Shown piece after piece: positions 8,533-16,650 of a DNA stretch of 64,000 bases. The translations under genes and the position numbers were made by a program. Source of the stretch: Rhizobacter koreensis (GTDB taxonomy: Bacteria; Pseudomonadota; Gammaproteobacteria; Burkholderiales; Burkholderiaceae_C); contig NZ_JABWMJ010000006.1 in NCBI RefSeq assembly GCF_013366375.1, positions 297,062 through 361,061 of the forward strand, read 5' to 3'. The number at the start of each line of letters is the position of its first letter. Positions within the stretch are counted from its first letter, which is position 1. The notes under the pieces were generated by a model. It did not search any database and was not told the origin of the DNA. It saw only the letters and a list, made by a program, of their open reading frames with translations.

Positions 8533-9645
8533 TCAGGAGTTGAGCGCCTGGGCGGTCAGCCAGCGCTTGAGCGGCGTGATTCTATTGACGGCGCCGATGC
8601 CCTGGTTGCGAAGGCCCTTGAATGCGTCGGCATCGTGTGAAAAGAGACGCCACAGGGCGTCGGTGGTGCGCTGCATCGCCCACGTCGGCGCGGCGCGTTG
8701 CCGCACGTAGCGGCGCAGCAACCGTTCGTCGCCGAGGCGCCGCCACGGCTCGCGCGCGGCGATCACGTCGACGAGCGCCGCCACGTCGGCGAGGCCGAGG
8801 TTGAGGCCCTGCCCGGCGAGCGGATGGATCACGTGCGCGGCGTCGCCGAGCAGCACCCAGCCCGGCCCGCACCAGCTGCGCGCCTGCCCCACGCTCAGCG
8901 GCCAGGCCGCGCGCCGCGACGCGAGCGCGAGCTCGCCGGCTGCGCCGCCGGTCGCCGCCATCAGCTCGGCGACGAAGCCGGCATCGTCGGCGTCGAGCAG
9001 CGCCCGGGCGCGCGCGTCCGGCAGCGACCAGACCAGCGCGTACGAGGCGCCGCCGCGCGGCTTGTCGATCGGCAGCAGCGCCAGCACGTCCGGCGAGCGG
9101 AACCACTGCAGCGCGGTGCCGGCGTGCGGCGCGCTCGCCGTCAGGCGCGCGGCGATCGCGCGCTGGCCGTAGGGATGCTCGTCGAAGGCGACGCCGAGCT
9201 CGGCACGCCCGGCCGACGCCCGCCCCTCGCAGATCGCGGTCAGCGCCGCGGGCTGCAGCGCCGTGCCGACGCTCACGTGCGGCGCGAAGCGGAGCGCGCT
9301 GTCGAGCTCGCGCTCGACCGCGGCGGCGTCGACGATCCAGGCGAGCTCGCCGACGCGCTGCTGCCAGGCCGAGAACTCGAGCGCGCTCGCGCCGTCGTCG
9401 CCGCGCACCCGCATGTCGTAGACCGGCGTCGCGTCGCCCGGGGCGAGCGCGTCCCAGACCTTGAGGCTGGCGAGAAGCCGCACCGACGCGGCGTTGAGCG
9501 CATAGGCGCGCACGTCCTCGGGAGCGTCGGCGCGGCGCGGCTCGGCCTGCAGCGCGACCGTCACGCCGATTCGGCCGAGCGCGAGCGCGAGCGCCTTGCC
9601 GACGATCCCGCTGCCCCGCACCTGCACATCGATGGCCGTCGTCAC
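8533..9645 (-). CDS. UbiH/UbiF-family FAD-dependent monooxygenase with an altered DG motif
   Basis: A 370-residue flavoprotein. The N-terminal Rossmann motif reads RGSGIVG (10-16), and the C-terminal FAD signature GDAAHVIHPLAGQGLNLGL is complete. Family members hydroxylate ubiquinone precursors. Two departures stand out. The middle DGxxS motif reads EGRAS (140-144). The stretch between the LRFAPHVSV strand and this motif is roughly 15-20 residues shorter than in E. coli UbiH, as judged from memory of that protein. No frameshift is seen. The GTG start is preceded by TACAAT and a 6-base spacer with no ribosome-binding site, suggesting a leaderless message. The gene leads the pair with dsbC. Confidence 0.85.
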   Translation of the reverse strand: MTTAIDVQVRGSGIVGKALALALGRIGVTVALQAEPRRADAPEDVRAYALNAASVRLLASLKVWDALAPGDATPVYDMRVRGDDGASALEFSAWQQRVGELAWIVDAAAVERELDSALRFAPHVSVGTALQPAALTAICEGRASAGRAELGVAFDEHPYGQRAIAARLTASAPHAGTALQWFRSPDVLALLPIDKPRGGASYALVWSLPDARARALLDADDAGFVAELMAATGGAAGELALASRRAAWPLSVGQARSWCGPGWVLLGDAAHVIHPLAGQGLNLGLADVAALVDVIAAREPWRRLGDERLLRRYVRQRAAPTWAMQRTTDALWRLFSHDADAFKGLRNQGIGAVNRITPLKRWLTAQALNS

Positions 9646-9657
9646 CCGGCGATTGTA
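9646..9657 (-). promoter_or_regulatory. -10 element immediately before the UbiH-like start codon
   Basis: TACAAT on the minus strand at 9657-9652 is followed by CGCCGG and the GTG start at 9645. Transcription from this -10 would begin at or next to the start codon. I see no -35 box at the expected distance. Confidence 0.5.
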
Positions 9658-9866
9658 GGAAGCGGCCGAGCCGGCCCCCGCGACGCGGCGCGCCGTTGCG
9701 ACCTGCGGAGCGTCGCGCCCGCCTGCGCCAAGCCGTCGTCGAGCGCACCGCGAGGGGGGCGGGCCGTGGTAGAACGACCGGTCGCGAGCGGAGCGCCCGG
9801 CTCCCGGCTCGCAGAGCTCGTCGATCGCGGCCGTCGTGGGCCGGCCGCACGACGCGGAGACGACGC

Positions 9867-10718
9867 ATGCACCGATGGATCCTCGACGCCGACGGCGCCC
9901 CCGCGCGCGCCCATGCCGCGCGCGCGCCCGGTGACGCGCTGGCCGGCGTGATCGGCAGCATCGGCACCGCGAACTTCGGCACCGAGGCGCTCGCCAGCCT
10001 CAATGCCGCGCTGCCGGTCGACTCGTGGTCGATCTACCGGGTGCACCGGCACCAGCCGCCGCGCCTGCACGCGTCGGGCAGCTTCGGCATCCCCGACACC
10101 ACCGGCGAGTGCTTCCGCGTCTATCGCGCCGGCCTCTACCAGGCCGACGCGAGCTTCGACCCCGTCCATGAGGCGGCGCCCGGCGCTCCGGCGATCATGA
10201 CGCACTGGTCGGCCGACGAGCTCGGCGCGGCGCACCGCGAGCAGATCTACCTGCGCTACGGCATGCGCGAGCGCCTTTCGCTGATCCTCGCCGAGCCGGA
10301 CGGCGGGCTGATGTCCGTCAACCTCTATCGCCACGAGCACCAGCGCCGCTTCGACGACGCCGAGTTCGAATGGGCGCAATCGGCCGCACGCTGGCTGCTT
10401 GCCTGCGTGACGCGGCACATCGAGCTGGCGGCGCGGCTCGGCGTCGAGGCGTGCCCGGAGGCCGACGAGCCCGCGGTCGCGCCGCTCGCCCACGCGCTCG
10501 AGCGGCTGCGCCGGCGCTGCCCCGGCCTCACCGCGCGCGAGACCCAGATCTGCGAGCGCCTGTTGCGCGGCTGGAGTCACGACGGCATCGCGAGCGACCT
10601 GGGCCTGTCGGTTGCGACCGTCAAGACCTACCGCAATCGCGCGTTCGATCGTCTGGGCATCCACTTCCGCAGCGAGCTGTTCAGCCTCGCGATGCACACG
10701 GGCGAGCCGACGCACTGA
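9867..10718 (+). CDS. LuxR-type helix-turn-helix regulator with an N-terminal sensor-like domain
   Basis: A 283-residue regulator. Residues 1-200 look like a GAF or autoinducer-binding-like sensor region without a clear family signature. The C-terminus (about 212-275) is a LuxR HTH, starting LTARETQICERLLRGWS and including the recognition region VATVKTYRNRAFDRLGI. There is no receiver domain and no LuxI in the window, so it would be a solo regulator. The ATG at 9867 is chosen for a GGAG about 7 bases upstream; longer in-frame extensions lack a ribosome site. It stands immediately upstream of, and codirectional with, the esterase-sulfatase-CoA ligase genes and may control them, which is inference from position. 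Confidence 0.87.
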   Translation: MHRWILDADGAPARAHAARAPGDALAGVIGSIGTANFGTEALASLNAALPVDSWSIYRVHRHQPPRLHASGSFGIPDTTGECFRVYRAGLYQADASFDPVHEAAPGAPAIMTHWSADELGAAHREQIYLRYGMRERLSLILAEPDGGLMSVNLYRHEHQRRFDDAEFEWAQSAARWLLACVTRHIELAARLGVEACPEADEPAVAPLAHALERLRRRCPGLTARETQICERLLRGWSHDGIASDLGLSVATVKTYRNRAFDRLGIHFRSELFSLAMHTGEPTH

Positions 10719-10940
10719 CCGTGGCGGCACGCCGCCGCGCCCGACGCGCTCGACACAGCCTGGTTGCGGCAGCGGCTCCGCAACTGGGCGCGGATCCGCC
10801 ACCGCGCTTGCCAGCCGTGGCGGGCGGAGGCCGCGCCGAGCGGCGCCGCGCCTCGGGGTTTCCCTGTCGTTCTCCGGGATGACAGGCGCCGCGCGATGCC
10901 TCCCTAGCATCCGTGGCCACCTGTTCGACGAGGCAACACC

Positions 10941-12590
10941 ATGACCCGCCTGCACCTTTCCCCGGCCGTGCTCGGCCTTTCGATCCTCGCCGCGCTCGCC
11001 GGCTGCGGCGGCGGCGACGGCGACGACGACGCCGCGGCAGTGCCGCTGAACGCGACCGAGGCGTGCGCCAACGTTGCGAGCGCCGGTCTCGCGGCGACCA
11101 CGCTTGCCGCCCAGCACAACGCCGACGGCGCTGCCACGGTGGCCGGCACCGCCCTCAACGCGCACTGTGTGGTCGACGGCAAGACCAACGAGCGCATCGG
11201 CATCAACGGCAAGACGTTCCAGATCGGCTTTCGCCTGCGCATGCCCGACAACTGGAACGGCCGCCTGGTCTTCGTCGGCGGCGGCGGCAACGACGGCAGC
11301 GTCGGCAACGCGGTCGGCCCGAACGTCGGCCCGATCACGGCGATGGTGCCGGCGATCCAGCAGGGCTATGCGGTCGTCAGCACCGACGGCGGCCACACCG
11401 GCGGCGCCGGCGCCGACTTCGGCTCGGACTCGATCGCCCGCGTCGACCACGCCTACAACGCGTTCGACGTGACCGCGGTCAACGCCAAGGCGCTGATCGC
11501 GAAGCGCTACGGCCGCGGACCCGACAAGTCGTACTTCATCGGCGGCTCCGGCGGCGGGCGCCAGGGGATGATGTTCACGCAGCGGTTCCCGAGCTACTTC
11601 GACGGCGTGATCGCGTCGTACCCGGCAATGCGCGTGGCCAGCGGCGGAACCATCGGCGCGATGTGGAACCACATCCAGTTCACCGCGATCGCGCCGGTCG
11701 AGAACGGCGCGCCGATCCTCAGCAAGGCGTACAGCGACGCCGACCTCAACCTTACGGCGGCCAAGATCCTCGAGCAGTGCGATGCGCTCGACGGCACGGC
11801 CGACGGCATGGTCAACAACTTCAAGGCCTGCCACTTCGACCCCGTGGTGCTGCAGTGCCCGGGCGCCAAGACGGCGACCTGCCTGACCGCACCGCAGGTC
11901 ACCGCGCTGCGGCGCCTCTTCAGCGGACCGGTGAACTCCGCCGGCACCTCGCTCTACGTCGGGCAGGTCACCGACCCCGGCATCTCGACCGCGGGCTGGC
12001 GCGCCTGGGCGCTGGGCTCGTCGACCACCGCGACGCCCGACTCGCGCTACGTCACGCTGATGCAGGACGCGCTGCGCTGGGAGTTCTTCACCCCGCCCGA
12101 CCCGACCTTCAACGGCCTCGCCTTCAACTTCGACACCGACCCGGCGCGCATGGCGTGGACCTCGTCGATCTACGACACCTATCGGGACGACCGCCTCACG
12201 GCGTACAAGGCGCGCGGCGGCAAGCTGATGTTCGTGCACGGCCTCGCCGACCCGATCTTCTCGGCCAAGGACACCGTCGACTACGTCGAGCGGCTCGCCG
12301 CGAACAACGGCGGCATGACGGCGGCGCAGGCGTTCGTGCGCCTCTTCCTGATGCCGGGCGCGGTGCACGGCCCCGGAGGCCGCTCGACCGACCTCGTCGA
12401 CCTGCTGACGCCGATGGTCGAGTGGGTCGAGAAGGGCAACGCGCCCGACTCGCTGCTGGCCGGCGCGCCCGCGAACCACGCATGGTTCCCGAACCGCACG
12501 CGGCCGCTCTGCCCGTATCCGACCTTCGCGAAGTACCGCGGCAGCGGCAGCATCGAGTCGGCGGCGAGCTTCAGCTGCGAAGTCAGCTGA
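10941..12590 (+). CDS. Tannase/feruloyl esterase family lipoprotein lacking the usual active-site disulfide
   Basis: A 549-residue secreted hydrolase. Lipobox LAGC (Cys22) is followed by a Gly/Asp-rich linker. The alpha/beta-hydrolase nucleophile elbow is GGSGGGRQG with Ser203; the likely acid is Asp437 (HGLADP) and the base His476 (AVHGPGG). The family calcium loop CDALDGTADGM is present at 280-290. Family members hydrolyse gallate, ferulate or MHET esters. Characterised members carry a disulfide between the residue before Ser and the residue after His; here both are Gly (202 and 477). A GAGG ribosome site lies 7 bases before the ATG. Substrate unknown; the family call is strong. Confidence 0.9.
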   Translation: MTRLHLSPAVLGLSILAALAGCGGGDGDDDAAAVPLNATEACANVASAGLAATTLAAQHNADGAATVAGTALNAHCVVDGKTNERIGINGKTFQIGFRLRMPDNWNGRLVFVGGGGNDGSVGNAVGPNVGPITAMVPAIQQGYAVVSTDGGHTGGAGADFGSDSIARVDHAYNAFDVTAVNAKALIAKRYGRGPDKSYFIGGSGGGRQGMMFTQRFPSYFDGVIASYPAMRVASGGTIGAMWNHIQFTAIAPVENGAPILSKAYSDADLNLTAAKILEQCDALDGTADGMVNNFKACHFDPVVLQCPGAKTATCLTAPQVTALRRLFSGPVNSAGTSLYVGQVTDPGISTAGWRAWALGSSTTATPDSRYVTLMQDALRWEFFTPPDPTFNGLAFNFDTDPARMAWTSSIYDTYRDDRLTAYKARGGKLMFVHGLADPIFSAKDTVDYVERLAANNGGMTAAQAFVRLFLMPGAVHGPGGRSTDLVDLLTPMVEWVEKGNAPDSLLAGAPANHAWFPNRTRPLCPYPTFAKYRGSGSIESAASFSCEVS

Positions 12591-12659
12591 CGCCTCGGGG
12601 TAGCCTTGCGGGCCGAGCGGCGACCGGCCGCTCGCCCGCCACGCCGAACACCGATCGCC

Positions 12660-13994
12660 ATGACCGTCCGCCCGCGCAGCGCTCGCCGCCCCAACGTCGT
12701 GTTCATCGTCGCCGACGACCTCGGCCACGCCGACCTCGGCTGCTACGGCGGCCGGCCGGCCGACTTCGGACCGGTATCGCCCACGCTCGACCGCATGGCG
12801 GCGAACGGCATCCGCTTCACGCAGGGCTACGCCAACTCGCCGGTGTGCTCGCCGACCCGCTTCGCGCTGATGACCGCGCGTTACCAGTACCGGCTGCGCG
12901 GCGCCGCCGAGGAGCCGATCCGCAACAACTCGCGCGGCAGCACCACGCTGGGCCTGCCGGCCGACCAGCCGACGATCGCGTCGCTGCTGCGCGACGCCGG
13001 CTACCGCACCGCGCTGGTCGGCAAGTGGCACCTGGGCCTGCCGCCGCACTTCGGACCGCTGCGCTCGGGCTACGAGCACTTCTACGGACCCATGTCGGGC
13101 GGCGTCGACTACTTCAGCCACTGCTCGGGCAACGGCGTGCACGACCTCTGGGACGGCGACGAAGAAGTCCACCACGAGGGCTACCTCACCGACCTGCTCT
13201 CCGACCGCGCGGTCGTGACGGTGCGCGAGTTCGCGTCGGGTGACGCGCCGTTCCTGCTGAGCCTCCACTACACCGCGCCGCACTGGCCGTGGGAAACGCG
13301 CGACGACGCCGGCCGCGCGCTGGTCGTTCGCGACAACCTGTTCGACCTCGCCGGCGGCAACATCCACACCTATCGCCGGATGATCCACCACATGGACGAA
13401 GGCATCGGCCGCGTGCTCGGCGCGCTCGCCGACGCCGGCGTGCTCGACGACACGCTCGTCGTCTTCACCAGCGACAACGGCGGCGAGCGCTTTTCGGACA
13501 ACTGGCCGCTCGTCGGCGGCAAGATGGACCTCACCGAAGGCGGGATCCGGGTGCCGTGGATCGCCCAGTGGCCGGCGCTGATCGGACCGGGCCGCGTCAG
13601 CGCGCAGCACTGCCTCACGATGGACTGGAGCGCGACGCTCCTCGACGCCGCCGGTGTCGCCGCGGCGCCCGAGCATCCGCTCGACGGCGTCTCGCTGCTC
13701 GACGTCCTCGCTGGCGGCCCCGAGTTCGAGCGGCCGATGCACTGGCGCATGAATCACCGCGGCCAGCGCGCCCTGCGCCATGGGCGCTGGAAGTACCTGC
13801 AGGTCGACGGCCACGAATACCTGTTCGACATCGACGCCGACGAGCGCGAGCGCGCCAATCGCGCGCCGCTCGAGCCCGAGCGCCTCGCTCGCATGCGCGA
13901 CCACTGGCAGCGCTGGAACGACTCGATGCCGCCGATCCCCGCCGACGCGACGGTGAGCCTCGGCTATTCGGTCAAGGACATGCCGCAGCGCTGA
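12660..13994 (+). CDS. Type I sulfatase, predicted cytoplasmic
   Basis: A 444-residue arylsulfatase-like enzyme. The formylglycine site is CSPTR (Cys63-Arg67), as converted by an aerobic FGE or an anaerobic maturase. Metal-binding Asp19-Asp20 lie in VADDLG, and GKWHLG and TSDNGG are further family motifs. Unlike most sulfatases it has no signal peptide: the hydrophobic VVFIVADD strand begins at residue 13. It should therefore act in the cytoplasm, on a substrate that has been imported. It lies 69 bp after the tannase-family gene. No maturation enzyme gene is in the window. Which sulfate ester it cleaves is unknown; phosphonate or phosphate ester activity occurs in this superfamily too. Confidence 0.9.
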   Translation: MTVRPRSARRPNVVFIVADDLGHADLGCYGGRPADFGPVSPTLDRMAANGIRFTQGYANSPVCSPTRFALMTARYQYRLRGAAEEPIRNNSRGSTTLGLPADQPTIASLLRDAGYRTALVGKWHLGLPPHFGPLRSGYEHFYGPMSGGVDYFSHCSGNGVHDLWDGDEEVHHEGYLTDLLSDRAVVTVREFASGDAPFLLSLHYTAPHWPWETRDDAGRALVVRDNLFDLAGGNIHTYRRMIHHMDEGIGRVLGALADAGVLDDTLVVFTSDNGGERFSDNWPLVGGKMDLTEGGIRVPWIAQWPALIGPGRVSAQHCLTMDWSATLLDAAGVAAAPEHPLDGVSLLDVLAGGPEFERPMHWRMNHRGQRALRHGRWKYLQVDGHEYLFDIDADERERANRAPLEPERLARMRDHWQRWNDSMPPIPADATVSLGYSVKDMPQR

Positions 13995-14031
13995 GGCGCG
14001 ACGGCGCCTCGAGCACCCACACTTCCGCACC

Positions 14032-15753
14032 ATGGCCATCCGCGACAACCGCTCCGAATGGGACGCCGAAAGCGCCGGCGTCGAGCTGCTCGACCTCACC
14101 GTGGGCGAGCTCGTCGACCGCCAGGCCGAGGCGCTCGGCGACCGCGAGGCGGTGGTCTATCGCTACCCCGAGATCGGCCTCGACCTGCGACTCGGCTTTC
14201 GCGAACTGCGCGAGCGCGTCGATGCGGTCGCGCGGGGCCTGATCGCGCTCGGCGTCGGCGCCGGTGACAAGGTCGCGGTGCTCGCGACCAACGTGCCCGA
14301 GTGGCTGCTGCTCGAACTCGCGGTGCCGAAGATCGGCGCCGTGCTGGTGACGGTGAACACCAATGTGCGCTCGAGCGAGCTCGAGTACCTGCTGCGCCAG
14401 GCCGACGTGCACACGATCGTGCTGATGGCCGAGTACCGCGGCAACGCCTATGCCGACGCGCTGGCCGCGTTGGTGCCCGAGCTCGCGGCGATCGACGAGC
14501 CGCTGCGGCAGCCGATCGCGAACGACGCCTTTCCGCAGCTGCGCTGCGCCGTGCTGCTCGGCGAACGCGAGCGCGCCGGATTCATGCCGTTCGCGACCAT
14601 GCTCGAGGCCGGGAACGCGGTCGACGCGGGCGTGCTGCGCGAGCGCCAGGCTGCGGTGCGACCGCGCGACACGTCGCAGATCCAGTTCACGAGCGGGACC
14701 ACCGGCGCGCCCAAGGGCGCCATGATCACGCATCGCGGCACCATCAACAACGCGCGCCTGTTCGGGATGCGCGCGGGTCTGCAGCCGGGCGACCGCATGG
14801 TCACCGCGATGCCGTTCTTCCACACCGCCGGCAACGTGGTCGACGTGCTCGGCCTGTTGGTGCACGGCGCCACGCTGATCAAGGCGATCCACTTCGACGC
14901 CCTCAAGCTGCTCGAGCTCGTCGCCGCGGAGCGCGCGACCATCCTGCACGGCGTGCCGACGATGCTCATCGCGATGCTGCAGCACCCGCGCGTCGCCGAG
15001 TTCGATGCCTCGAGCGTGCGCATCGTCATCTCGGGCGGCACGCCGATCCCGGTGCCGGTGCTCGAGCAGGTCAAGGCGCGCTTCGGCGCCGACCCGGTGA
15101 TCGGCTTCGGCATGACCGAGGCCGGGCCGATGGTCACCGGCACGCTGGCGAGCGACAGCTTCGGGCTCAAGTCGGCGACGGTCGGCATCCCGCTGCCGCA
15201 CATCGCGCTGAAGATCGTCGATGCCGAGGGTCGGGTGGTGCCGCTCGGCACGCCCGGCGAGCTGCTGGTGCGCACGTTCAGCGTGATGAGCGGCTACTAC
15301 AGGATGCCCGAGAAGACCGCGGAGGCGATCGACGGAGACGGCTGGCTGCACAGCGGCGACCTCGCCACCATCGACGCGCACGGCTACGTGCGCATCGTCG
15401 GCCGCATCAAGGACATGATCATCCGCGGCGGCGAGAACGTGTACCCGGCCGAGGTCGAGAACTTCCTGATGCGCCACCGGGCCATCCAGCAGGCGCAGGT
15501 GGTCGGCGTGCCCGATCCGTACATGGGCGAGGAGGCCGCCGCCTTCGTGCAGCTGCGCGCCGGCATGCAATTGTCCGAAGACGAGCTGCGCGACCACTGC
15601 AAGGCCAACATGAGCCGGCACAAGCTGCCCAAGTACTTCCGCTTCGTCGAGAGCTTTCCGCTGACGCCGAGCGGCAAGGTCCGCAAGTTCGAGCTGCGCG
15701 ACGGTTTCGTCGCCGAGCTCGAAGGCGCGTCGGGCAGCAAGGTGACGCCGTGA
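14032..15753 (+). CDS. AMP-forming acyl-CoA synthetase
   Basis: A 573-residue ANL-superfamily ligase that activates a carboxylic acid to its CoA thioester at the expense of ATP. The P-loop motif FTSGTTGAPKG (about 222-232), the GMTE motif, LHSGDLATID, the hinge segment GRIKDMIIRGGENVYP and the C-terminal lysine in PSGKVRK are all intact, so it should be active. Its overall form resembles medium or long-chain fatty-acid and cyclic-acid ligases. The downstream hydratase gene overlaps its stop codon (GTGA). The pairing suggests a ring- or chain-cleaving beta-oxidation-like route. Substrate not determinable from motifs. Confidence 0.92.
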   Translation: MAIRDNRSEWDAESAGVELLDLTVGELVDRQAEALGDREAVVYRYPEIGLDLRLGFRELRERVDAVARGLIALGVGAGDKVAVLATNVPEWLLLELAVPKIGAVLVTVNTNVRSSELEYLLRQADVHTIVLMAEYRGNAYADALAALVPELAAIDEPLRQPIANDAFPQLRCAVLLGERERAGFMPFATMLEAGNAVDAGVLRERQAAVRPRDTSQIQFTSGTTGAPKGAMITHRGTINNARLFGMRAGLQPGDRMVTAMPFFHTAGNVVDVLGLLVHGATLIKAIHFDALKLLELVAAERATILHGVPTMLIAMLQHPRVAEFDASSVRIVISGGTPIPVPVLEQVKARFGADPVIGFGMTEAGPMVTGTLASDSFGLKSATVGIPLPHIALKIVDAEGRVVPLGTPGELLVRTFSVMSGYYRMPEKTAEAIDGDGWLHSGDLATIDAHGYVRIVGRIKDMIIRGGENVYPAEVENFLMRHRAIQQAQVVGVPDPYMGEEAAAFVQLRAGMQLSEDELRDHCKANMSRHKLPKYFRFVESFPLTPSGKVRKFELRDGFVAELEGASGSKVTP

Positions 15754-16565
15754 GCGAGATGCTGCCGCTGCTGTACCGGAAGGACGGCGCGATCGCGACG
15801 TTCACGCTCAATCGCCCCGCCGCGCGCAACGCGCTGACGCCCGAGCTCGTGTGCCGCCTCGCCGACGCCGTGGCCGACTTCGTCGCCGACCCGGCCCTGC
15901 GCGTCGGCATCCTCACCGGGGCCGGCGACAAGGCGTTCTGCTCCGGCGGCGACCTCGGATCGATGCTGCCGCTGATCAGCGGCGACCGCGCGCCGGCCGA
16001 CGAGTGGGACCGCCGCGTTCTCGACGAGCCGTTCGTGATGGCGGCGGCGTCGCTGCGCGAATTCCCGATCGACAAGCCGCTGATCGCCGCCATCAACGGC
16101 GCCTGCATGGCCGGCGGCATGGAGATGGTGCTCGGCACCGACATCCGCGTCGCCGCCGAGCACGCGACGTTCGCGCTGCCCGAGGTGCGGCGCGGCGTGC
16201 TGCCGTTCGCCGGGTCGATGGTCCGCCTGCCGCGGCAGATCGGCTGGACTGCGGCGATGGAGCTGCTGCTGGTCGGCGAGCCGATCGATGCGGCCGAGGC
16301 GCGCCGCATCGGCCTCGTCGGCCACATCGTCCCCGCCGCCGAGGTGATGCCGAAGGCGCTCGAGCTCGCGCGCCGGATCGCCGCCAACGCGCCGCTGGCG
16401 GTGCAGCGCGTCAAGCACACCGCGGTCGCCGCGAGCGGATTGCCGCTCGCCGAAGGCTTTCGCCTCGAGGACGAGAGCAAGCGCATGGTCATGGCGTCCG
16501 ACGATGCGCGCGAGGGACCGCGCGCGTTCATGGAAAAGCGCGCGCCGAACTACACCGGGCGCTGA
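15750..16565 (+). CDS. Enoyl-CoA hydratase/isomerase family protein
   Basis: A 271-residue crotonase-fold enzyme. The CoA-binding region and oxyanion hole are seen in FCSGGDL (about residue 65) and NGACMAGGMEMVLGTD (about residues 118-133). In classic hydratases two glutamates act in catalysis; here GMEMVLGTD supplies one candidate and the FALPEVRRG segment the other, so hydratase chemistry is plausible but isomerase or hydrolase activity cannot be excluded. The GTG start overlaps the stop of the acyl-CoA synthetase by four bases, so the two proteins are translationally coupled and should act on the same CoA ester series. Confidence 0.9.
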   Translation: MSEMLPLLYRKDGAIATFTLNRPAARNALTPELVCRLADAVADFVADPALRVGILTGAGDKAFCSGGDLGSMLPLISGDRAPADEWDRRVLDEPFVMAAASLREFPIDKPLIAAINGACMAGGMEMVLGTDIRVAAEHATFALPEVRRGVLPFAGSMVRLPRQIGWTAAMELLLVGEPIDAAEARRIGLVGHIVPAAEVMPKALELARRIAANAPLAVQRVKHTAVAASGLPLAEGFRLEDESKRMVMASDDAREGPRAFMEKRAPNYTGR

Positions 16566-16650
16566 ACCCGATCCGGCCGACCATCGACCAGTACGTCGCG
16601 GCGAGCACGAGCACCGCGCCGACGCCAACGATCAACCCCAGGAGACGACG

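Noticed and set aside
8533..9645. Frameshift or sequencing error as the cause of the altered UbiH-like motif
   Set aside because: One frame stays open from the FAD-binding N-terminus to the C-terminal signature, with consistent codon usage.
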